A DNA stretch of 64,000 bases from Algoriphagus taiwanensis (GCF_036245645.1 NZ_BTPE01000012.1:62001-126000), one strand, 5' to 3'; shown: positions 20,488-29,563, numbered from the stretch's first letter. Numbers and translations are program-made. The notes: generated from the sequence alone by a model not told the origin.

Positions 20488-21639
20488 TTAAAGAATGGAA
20501 GTTTTGTTTTCGTCATCCAGCAGGGTAAAATCTTGGGAGCCTAGCGTAAACTTAATGGTCGCAATACTCTCTGGCTTGGCTTTGCTGATCGCTTCGCTAT
20601 CCACTGAGACCTGAAGCTTGGTGACCACATTTTCAGAGAGAATTTTACTGGCAGAACTTTCGAATAAGGGAATTTTTTTTGCCAAAATTCGCTCTGCCAA
20701 CTGAACCATAGCCCGGTCCTCCTCAAAATCATCCTTTGGATTAGGTGGTGGATTGTTACCCCCCGGACGTCTGACAGCAGATACTCCTCCCATCCACACT
20801 GGCTTGATTGCGGTGGACTTGTTGATAGCTAGTGCTTTTTCGGAAACGGACTTGTCAAAGAATGCTTTGGAATTAGCCGAGCCTATTTTTTGGGAGGATG
20901 CGATGATTTCCACTTCTTTATTCCCAACCTTTACTTTGGCAATCTCAGTTTTGGTATCCGTGTCTTTTTTGATTGCACCGACTTCCACTTTTCCTTTTTT
21001 CAAAGACTCCGAGAAAAGCTTTGCCTCTGCCAATGCTTTAGCGCTGTCATCAAAGCGCTCATTGATGGTGAATTCAGATTGCCCCTTTTTATCCAAGCCT
21101 ATCACCTGGAATTCCCCGGTTTCCAAAGGAACAACTGCTAAGGATGGGCTTTTCTGCACGACTGGAAATAAAGGCTGCAAACTTTTAGTGAATGAATCCT
21201 TCACCAAGGCAGTCATTTTGATAGGGTCATTGGTTTTGATCCCCTCGAGAAGGGTATCCTCGATTTGCTCTGAAAGGGATTTTTCCCATTCATCGGATGG
21301 ATAGGAATTGCCCAGTCCTTTGTATAGCTCGTTGGTCTGAGTCAGACTTTTCACCTGAGATTTGATTTCGGCCGCCGTCTCTTTGGAAAAAACCGCTGCC
21401 AAATCCGCCAATCTTTGCTTGGAAAGGGCTGGATTGGCCGGTTTTTCCTCTACCCCAGTCACGGCATATTTGATTTCCACTTCCAGATTTTGTATTCCGA
21501 TTCTGGGCACTGGAAAATATCTAAGAATCTGATCGGAGGCGTAGGCTTTGGCTATTTCTCTGGAGGCCTCATCGGCTTTGGATTTGGCCTCATTGATATC
21601 GCTGAGTATAGACGCAATTATTCCATTTAACTGGCTCAT
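20488..21639 (-). CDS. DUF2589-operon protein, unassigned, probable divergent relative
   Basis: A 383-residue cytosolic protein with no recognised domain. I choose the ATG at 21639 (MSQLNGIIASILSDINEAK) over a TTG six bases earlier. The N-terminal helix and the motif YFPVPRIGIQNLEVEIKYAV (about 41-60) resemble the PIP core of the two DUF2589 proteins beside it, suggesting shared ancestry. The middle has Lys/Glu-rich helices and two strand-rich segments (LAVVPLETGEFQVIGLD, IAKVKVGNKEVEIIAS). A Pro/Gly linker (RRPGGNNPPPNPKDD) leads to a C-terminal helix and strands (VVTKLQVSVDSE, IATIKFTLGSQDF). Position and motif indicate it works with the DUF2589 proteins. Confidence 0.7.
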   Translation of the reverse strand: MSQLNGIIASILSDINEAKSKADEASREIAKAYASDQILRYFPVPRIGIQNLEVEIKYAVTGVEEKPANPALSKQRLADLAAVFSKETAAEIKSQVKSLTQTNELYKGLGNSYPSDEWEKSLSEQIEDTLLEGIKTNDPIKMTALVKDSFTKSLQPLFPVVQKSPSLAVVPLETGEFQVIGLDKKGQSEFTINERFDDSAKALAEAKLFSESLKKGKVEVGAIKKDTDTKTEIAKVKVGNKEVEIIASSQKIGSANSKAFFDKSVSEKALAINKSTAIKPVWMGGVSAVRRPGGNNPPPNPKDDFEEDRAMVQLAERILAKKIPLFESSASKILSENVVTKLQVSVDSEAISKAKPESIATIKFTLGSQDFTLLDDENKTSIL

Positions 21640-21681
21640 AGTCAAGTAGGGGTTTAAAATGAAAAAAAGAGGGAGGGTGAA

Positions 21682-22335
21682 TTACCCCCCTCCTCCGCCA
21701 CCAGCTGCTGGTTTTTCCAAAATAGCCTGCTCCATGATATCCAAAACTTTGGCAAGTCCGGCTGGCATTTCGTCTTGGACAGCCTTCACCTGAATATCCA
21801 TGGTGTATTGAGTAGAAGTATTGACTTTGTTGCTTTGATGACTGCTCCAATTGTTTCGAGTAGACACCTTAGCATTCAGATTAAACTTTACCGGAGAGAA
21901 GAATCCGCCCGCCTTAAAGCTCATGGTCGTATCCGTAGCGACACTGCCACTGCTGGCACTTCCACTTTTGTACTCTTGCTGCTCGGTGATGTTTGCTGTG
22001 AATTGGATAGTCATCTCCTGAATCCGGATAAAAGGAATCGGTACAATCGTAAGGATGGGTACGGTAAGGGCTACCGTTTCTTCTCCGGCATCATTTCCGC
22101 CAGAGCTCCCTCCTGCGGTTTTTCTTGTGTATCGGAAAGTGACATTGCGTACATCACCAAGGGTTTCGTCTTGGTCACCATTTTGCTCTTCCGGGGCTGA
22201 CTTAAAACCTACCTCTTTAATGAAGTTCACTGTAGACTTTGCGGCGAGGCCTTGTGATTGGATTGCCGCGACCATTGGGCCTCCTATGATTCTGCCAAAG
22301 GGCAGAGAGCGGAGGGTTCGATTTACATAACTCAT
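21682..22335 (-). CDS. DUF2589 domain-containing protein (first gene of operon)
   Basis: A 217-residue cytosolic protein. Features in order: N-terminal helices (FGRIIGGPMVAAIQSQGLAAK), strand GDVRNVTFRYTRK, a Gly/Ser loop, the conserved core LTVPILTIVPIPFIRIQEMT, a Ser/Gly-rich insert, then STQYTMDIQVKAVQDEMP and helix GLAKVLDIMEQAI, ending in six Gly. The family is called DUF2589 and has no known role; the paired VPIP core and the MP-x-GL-x-KVLDIM end are its hallmarks. It opens a four-gene minus-strand operon with gaps of 42 and 11 bp and a 1-bp overlap. The preceding 299 bp are AT-rich and would hold its promoter. Confidence 0.87.
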   Translation of the reverse strand: MSYVNRTLRSLPFGRIIGGPMVAAIQSQGLAAKSTVNFIKEVGFKSAPEEQNGDQDETLGDVRNVTFRYTRKTAGGSSGGNDAGEETVALTVPILTIVPIPFIRIQEMTIQFTANITEQQEYKSGSASSGSVATDTTMSFKAGGFFSPVKFNLNAKVSTRNNWSSHQSNKVNTSTQYTMDIQVKAVQDEMPAGLAKVLDIMEQAILEKPAAGGGGGG

Positions 22336-22634
22336 AGTAAAATTATTTATGGTGGAAAAAAAAGAAATTCAAAAATCAAAGGGTCCAAAAGGACTAAATC
22401 GAGTACTAAACAGCTGGAAGTAAGGAATTTAAATTTGAAATGTCAAGGAAAAAAGGGGTTAATACTTTTCACCAACCGTATCATTTGAAAAACTTAATTG
22501 ACTAAAATAATATTTATACGGAATTAAATTTCAAAATAAAACAATAGTGCCAAATAAAATTAATTCACTTAACTCATTAAAAAGGCATTCTGACTTAAAT
22601 CAAGGCCATTAAGCCTATTTAACTATTAAATTGA
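22336..22634. other. AT-rich intergenic region upstream of the DUF2589 operon
   Basis: This 299-bp gap lies between the stop of the DUF2520 gene and the start of the DUF2589 operon, both on the minus strand. It is markedly AT-rich and has A-runs, such as GGAAAAAAAAG near 22352. I see no open frame worth calling, no strong hairpin with a T-tract and no convincing Bacteroidota -33/-7 promoter pair, though the promoter of the DUF2589 operon must be here or farther upstream. Confidence 0.6.
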
Positions 22635-23411
22635 TCAGGAAGCATCAATAATATCCTGAGAAATGAGCCTGTAAATTTCAGCCACTTGCTCATTGTAATT
22701 CAAAAATCGAAAATGCTCTTCCAAGGTCTCATAATCCTCTCTCACTGCCGGACCCGTTTGAGCTTTTTTTGCCCCAATTTGAAGGCTTTTGGAAATGGTT
22801 TCAATGATTAACGGCTTGAGCATCTCAAAATCCAATCCCTGCCTTCGCATGATTTCCTCAGCAATTCTGATCATATGATTAGAAAAATTGCTGGCAAAAA
22901 CAGCTGCGATATGTACAGCCTTTCGGTCTTTGGACCGGACCGTATAAACCAAAGGAGAGAGGCTTTTGGCCAGCTTCTTCAACTTCTGAAGCGTTTCCTC
23001 ATCTTCCGTTTCCAATAGGAACGGAACCTCGTCCATTTCGATTTTTTTTCCTTTAGTAAACGACTGAAGAGGGTAAAAAATACCTGTAAAACTTGCTGAA
23101 CTGTAGCCTAAAATATCCAAAGGCATGGTCCCAGAAGTATGGACAAGGATGCTTCCTTCAGGAAGAATTACCGCATCAGCCACTTCGGGGATGGCAGAAT
23201 CCTTTACTGCCAAAATAAATATTTGAGCTATACTCTCTGAAAAATCCAAATCATCTTTAGCCTCGGCGGAGTAAACCCGTTCCGTCACTTCAATGGCTTT
23301 AGCCAGATCACGAGAATATACTTCGGTAACCTCATGGCCGGCATCTTCCAATGCTGGCGCGAGCTGCCAAGCCACGTTTCCTGCTCCTATCAGGGCTATT
23401 TTAAACTTCAT
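22635..23411 (-). CDS. Rossmann-like and DUF2520 domain-containing protein
   Basis: A 258-residue protein. The N-terminal NAD(P)-binding Rossmann fold has GAGNVAWQLAPAL (9-21) and the strand-end VYSRD; the C-terminal DUF2520 helical domain (GLDFEMLKPLIIETISKSLQ) resembles the dimerisation half of 6-phosphogluconate or pyrroline-5-carboxylate reductase-like enzymes. A conserved HTSGTMPL block (91-98) lies near the cofactor. The reaction is unknown; a reductase acting on a small substrate is likely. It follows lpdA after a terminator, so it is probably separately transcribed. Confidence 0.85.
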   Translation of the reverse strand: MKFKIALIGAGNVAWQLAPALEDAGHEVTEVYSRDLAKAIEVTERVYSAEAKDDLDFSESIAQIFILAVKDSAIPEVADAVILPEGSILVHTSGTMPLDILGYSSASFTGIFYPLQSFTKGKKIEMDEVPFLLETEDEETLQKLKKLAKSLSPLVYTVRSKDRKAVHIAAVFASNFSNHMIRIAEEIMRRQGLDFEMLKPLIIETISKSLQIGAKKAQTGPAVREDYETLEEHFRFLNYNEQVAEIYRLISQDIIDAS

Positions 23412-23435
23412 GATGGAAGTAAGGGATTTTTACAC

Positions 23436-23472
23436 AAAAGAAAAAGTCACTTCCGAAGGGGAAATGACTTTT
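23436..23472 (-). terminator. Rho-independent terminator of the sucA-sucB-lpdA unit
   Basis: On the minus strand AAAAGTCA (complement of 23465-23472) pairs with TGACTTTT (complement of 23442-23449), with an inner TTCC/GGAA stem and a T-rich tail. It lies 26 bp beyond the lpdA stop. Confidence 0.8.
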
Positions 23473-23498
23473 GGATTCTTAAGTATAATGTGGGTTAC

Positions 23499-24896
23499 CT
23501 AGACGTGAAGCGCTCTGTTGTCCGTAGCTGCAAGGCAGGCCTCTTTGAAGGCTTCCGTATAAGTAGGGTGAGCGTGGGACATCCTTGCAATATCCTCAGC
23601 CGAAGCCCGGTACTCCATGGCTACCACTGCCTCGGCGATCATGTCCGCCGTACGTGGTCCAATCATATGCACACCTAGGATTTCGTCTGTTTCAGCATCG
23701 GCTAGGACCTTAACCAATCCATCCGTATCCATAGAGGCTCTGGCTCTGCCGGAGGCCATGAAAGGAAACTTTCCTGCTTTGTACTTCTTTCCTTTTTCCT
23801 TAAGCTGCTCCTCGGTATAACCCACAGAAGCTACTTCAGGCCAGGTATAAACCACCCCAGGGATAAGCAAGTAATTGATGTGAGGCTTTTGTCCAGCGAT
23901 AGTTTCGGCTACGAAAACCCCTTCTTCTTCGGCTTTGTGAGCGAGCATTGCTCCTTTGATGACGTCACCGATGGCGTAAATATGAGGCACAGAAGTCTGC
24001 AGATGATCATTGACTTCCACTTGACCTCTTTCATTCAATTTCACTCCGGCTGCTTCTGCATTCAAGCCATCCGTATATGGTTTTCTGCCAATGGAAACCA
24101 ACACATAATCCCCTTTGATCTCAATGGTTTCTCCTTTTCCGTTCTCCGCTTTTACAATGACTTCTTTGCCTTTATTCTCTACAGAAGTCACCTTGTACTT
24201 GAGGTAAAATTCAAAACCCAACTTTTTGAGGGACTTTTGCAGCTCCTTGCCCATGGTTTTGTCCATAGACGGAATCAAAGAATCCATGAATTCTACAACA
24301 GAAACCTTGGCTCCCATTCTTCCATAGACCGAACCCAGTTCCATGCCGATCACACCCCCGCCAATCACAATCAGGTGCTTGGGAATTTCCTTCATTTTTA
24401 ATGCTTCGGTAGAAGTGATGATTCTGTCCTTATCCAATTTGATGAAGGGTAAAGAAGCTGGCTTGGATCCTGTAGCAATGATTATGTTTTTACCCTGGAT
24501 TTCTTCAAATTTCCCGTCTTCTTTGGTGATTTTGACGGTGTTTTTATCTACAAAAGAGCCCATCCCATGATGGACATCGATTTTGTTTTTCTTCATGAGA
24601 AATTGGATACCATCCACATTTTGCTTCACGACATCATCCTTTCTTGCAATCATCTGCTTCAAATCCACTTTGAGATTGGAGAGATTGATTCCATGAGTTT
24701 TAAAGGTGTGAGCCGCATTGTGATAATGCTCAGAGGAGTCCAAAAGAGCCTTGGAAGGGATACAACCCACATTGAGGCAGGTACCTCCCAAAGTGGAATA
24801 TTTTTCGATAATGGCGGTTTTCATCCCCAATTGGGCAGCACGGATAGCTGCAATATATCCTCCGGGACCAGAACCGATTACAATGACGTCATACAT
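23499..24896 (-). CDS. lpdA: Dihydrolipoyl dehydrogenase (E3)
   Basis: A 465-residue flavoprotein that reoxidises dihydrolipoamide with NAD+. FAD-binding GSGPGGYIAAIRAA (8-21), the redox-active disulphide GGTCLNVGCIPSK (Cys40 and Cys45), the NAD-binding GGGVIGMELGSVYGRMG and the C-terminal active-site block HAHPTYTEA are all intact. It is the last of three co-oriented genes after sucA and sucB, so it serves the 2-oxoglutarate dehydrogenase complex and possibly other lipoyl complexes. The gap to sucB (115 bp) contains short repeats seen elsewhere in the window. Confidence 0.97.
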   Translation of the reverse strand: MYDVIVIGSGPGGYIAAIRAAQLGMKTAIIEKYSTLGGTCLNVGCIPSKALLDSSEHYHNAAHTFKTHGINLSNLKVDLKQMIARKDDVVKQNVDGIQFLMKKNKIDVHHGMGSFVDKNTVKITKEDGKFEEIQGKNIIIATGSKPASLPFIKLDKDRIITSTEALKMKEIPKHLIVIGGGVIGMELGSVYGRMGAKVSVVEFMDSLIPSMDKTMGKELQKSLKKLGFEFYLKYKVTSVENKGKEVIVKAENGKGETIEIKGDYVLVSIGRKPYTDGLNAEAAGVKLNERGQVEVNDHLQTSVPHIYAIGDVIKGAMLAHKAEEEGVFVAETIAGQKPHINYLLIPGVVYTWPEVASVGYTEEQLKEKGKKYKAGKFPFMASGRARASMDTDGLVKVLADAETDEILGVHMIGPRTADMIAEAVVAMEYRASAEDIARMSHAHPTYTEAFKEACLAATDNRALHV

Positions 24897-24980
24897 GATT
24901 TTTAGATTTTAGAAGCTAGACTCAAGCCATAAGACTTGAGCTAATTTTGTTAAAAAAAGGGACCGGTTCTATCCAGCCCC

Positions 24981-25000
24981 TCGTAAATCGAAATTCGTAA
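24981..25000 (+). repeat. Dispersed 20-mer TCGTAAATCGTAATTCGTAA, copy 1 (one mismatch)
   Basis: This copy, in the lpdA-sucB gap, differs from the 20-mer at 62251-62270 (read on the other strand) at one base; a third copy at 53731-53750 has two changes. Just beside it AGAAGCTAGAC at 24911-24921 recurs at 60714-60724. All copies are non-coding. Confidence 0.6.
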
Positions 25001-25011
25001 TGGATGCTTAA

Positions 25012-26538
25012 TTAGACTCCAAACAACAAACGTGTAGGATCTTCAAGCAACTGCTTCACCCGAACCAAGAAGCTTACAGACTCTCTTCCATCGATGATTC
25101 TGTGATCGTAAGAAAGAGCCACATACATCATTGGAAGAATTTTCACTTCCCCATTTACTGCCATTGGACGCTCAACAATGTTGTGCATACCCAAAATTGC
25201 AGACTGAGGGGCATTGATGATCGGAGTAGACATCATAGACCCAAAGACTCCTCCGTTGGTAATAGTGAAGGTTCCTCCGGTCATTTCTTCGATAGAAAGC
25301 TTGTTGTCTCTAGCTTTGGTAGCCAATCTGACCACTTCTTTTTCGATCTGATCAAAGCTCATTCCCTCAGCATTTCTGATTACCGGAACTACTAGGCCTT
25401 TGGGAGCTGATACTGCAATGGAAATATCACAGTAATTATGGTAAATGATTTCATTTCCGTCAATCTTAGCATTGACAGCGGGCCATTCTTGGAGAGCCAC
25501 ACAAACTGCCTTGGTAAAGAAGGACATAAATCCGAGACCCACTCCGTGCTTTTCTTTGAATTGATCTTTGAATTTGGATCTAAGGTCCATAATCGGCTTC
25601 ATGTTCACCTCATTGAAGGTGGTCAACATAGCTGTCTCGTTTTTGACAGCTACTAATCTTCTTGATACCGTTTTTCTCAAAGAAGACATTTTCTCACGAC
25701 GCTCATCTCTGGATCCTGATTGGGCAGGAGCCTGAGCAGCAGGAGATTCAGATTTACCTTCCACTTTGGCCGCAGCTTTTGGAGCTGATTTTTCAGCATT
25801 TTGTGCGTCTTCTTTGGTAATTCTGCCATCCTTACCCGTTCCTTTTATCTCCTCAGGCTTGATCCCTTTTTCTGAAAGGATTTTTGCTGCGGCTGGAGAT
25901 GCATGACCGGAAGCATAGGAGCTGGATTGGGTAGAAGAAGACGCTTCTTTATTTTCTGTTTCAGAAGCAGTAGCCTCTTTTTCCGGAGCTTCCTCAGTGA
26001 CTTCAATTCGACAGATCAATCCTCCTATTTCAAGTACGTCACCTTCTTTGGCAACGTGGCGAAGAATACCTGTAGCCTCTGCTGGAAGTTCAAAAGTAGC
26101 CTTATCAGAATCTACCTCAGCGATAATTTCATCCAGGCTTACAAAGTCTCCGTCTTTTTTGATCCAACTTGCTAGGGTAACTTCAGTAATGGATTCTCCA
26201 ACAGTTGGAACTATCATTTCCTTGATTTCACCACTGGATTGGGATGATTTTTTGGAAGGCTTCGCTTCATCTGGAGCATTGGACCCTGATCCAGAGTTTG
26301 ATGCTGATTCTTCAATCACACAAATTAACCCTCCAATTTCGACTGTTTCCCCTTCTTGTGCTTTTATTCTCAAAGCACCTGAGGCTTCAGCAGGAAATTC
26401 AAAGGTTGCTTTATCAGACTCAAGTTCACAAAGAACTTCATCCAGCTGGACTTGATCTCCGTCTTTTTTAAACCATTGACCTACGGTGACTTCGGATATG
26501 GACTCACCTACGGTAGGCACTCTCATTTCTTTGCTCAT
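25012..26538 (-). CDS. sucB: 2-oxoglutarate dehydrogenase E2 (dihydrolipoyllysine succinyltransferase) with two lipoyl domains
   Basis: A 508-residue E2. Two lipoyl domains are present, with the lipoylated lysines in SDKATFEF (Lys43) and SDKATFEL (Lys146); both begin with the VPTVGES signature of succinyltransferases. A Ser/Glu-rich linker, the E1/E3-binding domain (ASPAAAKILSEKGI, GTGKDGRITKEDA, about 214-245) and the catalytic acyltransferase domain with HRIIDG (His479, Asp483) follow. Most E2o proteins have one lipoyl domain, so the duplication is notable. It lies between sucA and lpdA in the same direction. Confidence 0.95.
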   Translation of the reverse strand: MSKEMRVPTVGESISEVTVGQWFKKDGDQVQLDEVLCELESDKATFEFPAEASGALRIKAQEGETVEIGGLICVIEESASNSGSGSNAPDEAKPSKKSSQSSGEIKEMIVPTVGESITEVTLASWIKKDGDFVSLDEIIAEVDSDKATFELPAEATGILRHVAKEGDVLEIGGLICRIEVTEEAPEKEATASETENKEASSSTQSSSYASGHASPAAAKILSEKGIKPEEIKGTGKDGRITKEDAQNAEKSAPKAAAKVEGKSESPAAQAPAQSGSRDERREKMSSLRKTVSRRLVAVKNETAMLTTFNEVNMKPIMDLRSKFKDQFKEKHGVGLGFMSFFTKAVCVALQEWPAVNAKIDGNEIIYHNYCDISIAVSAPKGLVVPVIRNAEGMSFDQIEKEVVRLATKARDNKLSIEEMTGGTFTITNGGVFGSMMSTPIINAPQSAILGMHNIVERPMAVNGEVKILPMMYVALSYDHRIIDGRESVSFLVRVKQLLEDPTRLLFGV

Positions 26539-26632
26539 GGTTATTTTTTTTATCCCTTCTGGAGACAGAAAGGAGGTTTATACAAATGAATTTTTGGATT
26601 GGAGTATTTATGACTCCGGTAAAGGAATAAGA

Positions 26633-29425
26633 TTAAACTTTAAGCGCTTGAGAAACAATATTCTTTTGTTCTTCCACGTGGACTTTGTTATAGCCGGTCG
26701 CAGGCGATGCACTTGGCTTACGGGCAATGACCTGCATAGGAAGATCCTTGTAAAGCAGTCTCAAAAGGTAGTTCCAATACCCCATATTTTCAGGCTCTTC
26801 TTGTACCCAAACGACTTCCGCTCCTTTGTATTGATTCAGCACATCGAGAATTTGTTTTTTAGGAAGTGGATGAAGCTGTTCGATACGGATGATTGCTACG
26901 TTTTTGATTTTCTCTTTTTCTCTTGCTTCTTCTAAATCATAGTAGACTTTACCAGTGCAAAGAATTACTCTTTTCACATCTTTTGTTGCCACTGTAGTAT
27001 CCGGAAGTACTTCTCTGAATGTCCCTGAGGTGAATTCGGAAAGTGGAGAAATCACTTTTGGATGTCGAAGCAATGACTTTGGTGACATGACAATGCATGG
27101 CTTTCTGAATTCCCAAGTCAATTGCCTTCTCAGCAAATGGAAGAAGTTGGAAGGTTCCGTCACATTAGCAACGATCATATTGTACTCAGCAGAAAGCTGA
27201 AGGAATCTCTCTGGACGAGCATTGGAGTGCTCTGGCCCTTGACCTTCATATCCATGAGGAAGAAGCATTACGATTCCGTTTTGCTTTTGCCATTTGGATT
27301 CACCTGAAGAAATGAACTGGTCAATCATGGTCTGGGCGCCATTGGCAAAATCACCAAATTGTCCTTCCCAGATAGTCAATGAATTTGGATTGGCCATACC
27401 ATACCCATACTCAAAGCCCAAAACTGCATACTCAGACAAAAGGGAATTATAGATATGAAACTGTCCCTTTCTTTCCTTCATTTCCTTTAAGGAATTGTAA
27501 GGTTGGTTGGTATTGGCATCATGAATCACTGCATGTCTATGGGAAAATGTACCTCGCTGAACATCCTGTCCAGTGATTCGTACAGTTTTCCCTTCAAGAA
27601 GCAAAGAACCATAGGCCAAAAGCTCTGCAGCAGCCCAGTTCAGTTCTTTGGATTCAAAGAACATATCCTTTCTTTGCTTCATCTGAACCTCGATCTGCTT
27701 GATCGGCTTGAATCCTTTCGGAATAGTAGTCAAGGCCTCGGCAACTTTGGTGATTTGATCTTCCTGAATGCCTGTCTCAGGAGATTGCTCGAAGTCTTCC
27801 GGCTTGGATCTTCGAAGATTACCCCATTCTCTTTCAAACTTGGTAGCTTGATAAGGCAAAGGTTTTTCTTTGACCATATTCAGACGATCCTGCAATAGTT
27901 GTCTGAATTCTTCATCCATTTGGGCAGCTATTTTGGCATCAAAATCACCCCTTTCGGTCAATCTCTTGATATAGATTTCTCTCGGATTGGGATGCTTGGA
28001 AATGATATTGTACAGCTCTGGCTGGGTGAATTTTGGCTCGTCAGACTCGTTGTGCCCATGTCTCCTGTAGCAAACCATGTCCACGAAAATATCCTTGCTG
28101 AACTTCTGACGGAATTCCGCCGCCAACTTAGCTGCAAAAACAACGGCCTCGGCATTGTCACCATTCACGTGAATTACAGGCGCATCGATGATTTTAGCCA
28201 CATCTGTACAATAGATTGATGAGCGAGCATCATCAAAGTCTGTGGTAAAACCAACTTGATTATTGATTACGAAATGAATGGTTCCCCCTGTATTATATCC
28301 TTTCAAACCAGCCATTTGGGTGACTTCATAGACTATACCCTGACCGGCCACTGCAGCATCTCCATGGATCAAAATAGGCAGGGCTTTCTTAGCGTTTCCC
28401 TGATGCTCTGAGTCAATCTTCGCGCGAATAAATCCTTCAACCACAGGGTTTACTGCTTCTAGGTGGGAAGGATTTGGAGCAAGCTTAAGGTGAACCTTGT
28501 TATCTTCAGGAGTAACGATATCTGAGGAATAGCCCATGTGATATTTCACATCTCCATCACCCATGGTCAGATCTGGTTTCGCTGTTCCTTCAAACTCGGA
28601 GAAAATCTGCTCATAGGTCTTCCCCATAATATTGGCCAAGACATTGAGACGACCTCGGTGAGCCATTCCGATCATAACCTCCTCTACCCCATGCTTGGCA
28701 GATGTATTTATGACTGCATCCAAAAATGGAATGGTACTTTCCCCACCTTCCAGGGAGAATCGCTTTTGTCCCAGGTATTTGGTATGAAGGAAATTTTCAA
28801 AAACTACAGCCTGGTTCAGCTTAAATAAAATCCTCTTCTTTTCCTCCACGGATGGATTAAAAGCCAATGCTTCTTTCTCGACTTTGGTTTTGAACCAATC
28901 CAGCATTTCCGGATCACGGATATACAGGTATTCAAAACCCATCGGGCCTTCATAAATGGTCTTCAGAGCTGAAATAATATCCGAAAGCTTGGCACTACCA
29001 ATGCCAATTTCATTCCCAGCCTGAAAAACAGTATTCATATCCGCATCGCCCAATCCAAAATCCTGAGGATCGATCAAGGCTTTCCTATCGCGACGCTCTC
29101 TGACCGGATTGGTCTTTGACCTCAAATGAGCTCGGGATCGATGAGCGTGAATCAGAGCGCGTACTTTAATTTCCTTGGGCAGCTGCTCCATATCCATAAT
29201 TGTCCCCGGAGTGGCCAATGAACCATTTTTTGGAACAGATGTAGAGCTTGCGACTGAGGAAGAAGAACCATTTTCTTCCTCACCGTAATTGGCAAGGGCA
29301 AAGTCAAATCCTTCAAAAAACTCTTTCCAGCTTGGGTCTATTGAGGAAGGGTCATTTTTGAACGAGGAGTATAACTCATCGATGTAGGAAACATGCGCGT
29401 TGGCGATGTATGAAAATTTATCCAT
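26633..29425 (-). CDS. sucA: 2-oxoglutarate dehydrogenase E1 component
   Basis: A 930-residue thiamine-diphosphate enzyme that decarboxylates 2-oxoglutarate and passes the succinyl group to SucB. The start MDKFSYIANAHVSYIDELY is the family N-terminus; a longer frame adds 12 residues of no similarity. Recognisable blocks are MIGMAHRGRLNVLANI, LKLAPNPSHLEAVNP, the ThDP motif around GDAAVAGQG, the YRRHGHNESDEP block and the C-terminal VWVQEEPENMGYWNY. It heads the sucA-sucB-lpdA unit, with 94 bp before sucB. Length is normal. Confidence 0.97.
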   Translation of the reverse strand: MDKFSYIANAHVSYIDELYSSFKNDPSSIDPSWKEFFEGFDFALANYGEEENGSSSSVASSTSVPKNGSLATPGTIMDMEQLPKEIKVRALIHAHRSRAHLRSKTNPVRERRDRKALIDPQDFGLGDADMNTVFQAGNEIGIGSAKLSDIISALKTIYEGPMGFEYLYIRDPEMLDWFKTKVEKEALAFNPSVEEKKRILFKLNQAVVFENFLHTKYLGQKRFSLEGGESTIPFLDAVINTSAKHGVEEVMIGMAHRGRLNVLANIMGKTYEQIFSEFEGTAKPDLTMGDGDVKYHMGYSSDIVTPEDNKVHLKLAPNPSHLEAVNPVVEGFIRAKIDSEHQGNAKKALPILIHGDAAVAGQGIVYEVTQMAGLKGYNTGGTIHFVINNQVGFTTDFDDARSSIYCTDVAKIIDAPVIHVNGDNAEAVVFAAKLAAEFRQKFSKDIFVDMVCYRRHGHNESDEPKFTQPELYNIISKHPNPREIYIKRLTERGDFDAKIAAQMDEEFRQLLQDRLNMVKEKPLPYQATKFEREWGNLRRSKPEDFEQSPETGIQEDQITKVAEALTTIPKGFKPIKQIEVQMKQRKDMFFESKELNWAAAELLAYGSLLLEGKTVRITGQDVQRGTFSHRHAVIHDANTNQPYNSLKEMKERKGQFHIYNSLLSEYAVLGFEYGYGMANPNSLTIWEGQFGDFANGAQTMIDQFISSGESKWQKQNGIVMLLPHGYEGQGPEHSNARPERFLQLSAEYNMIVANVTEPSNFFHLLRRQLTWEFRKPCIVMSPKSLLRHPKVISPLSEFTSGTFREVLPDTTVATKDVKRVILCTGKVYYDLEEAREKEKIKNVAIIRIEQLHPLPKKQILDVLNQYKGAEVVWVQEEPENMGYWNYLLRLLYKDLPMQVIARKPSASPATGYNKVHVEEQKNIVSQALKV

Positions 29426-29507
29426 GGTGTGTTTTTGAAAGCCTAACAAAACTAGGATCAAATTGTTAGATTAAAAAACTGCTTATTTGTTTTAGCAAAT
29501 ATTCTAA

Positions 29508-29541
29508 GAAAAAAGAAAAGCAGCGCCAAAAGGCGCTGCTT
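29508..29541 (-). terminator. Strong rho-independent terminator of the SusC/D operon
   Basis: AAGCAGCGCC (29518-29527) and GGCGCTGCTT (29532-29541) form a perfect 10-bp stem around a 4-nt loop. On the minus strand a T-rich tail (complement of 29508-29519) follows, 22 bp beyond the stop of the last operon gene. Confidence 0.95.
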
Positions 29542-29563
29542 AACTTATCCAAAAGAGGAACTC

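Noticed and set aside
19611..22335. DUF2589 operon as a phage structural module
   Set aside because: No integrase, capsid, portal, sheath or lysis gene is near and flanking genes are housekeeping.
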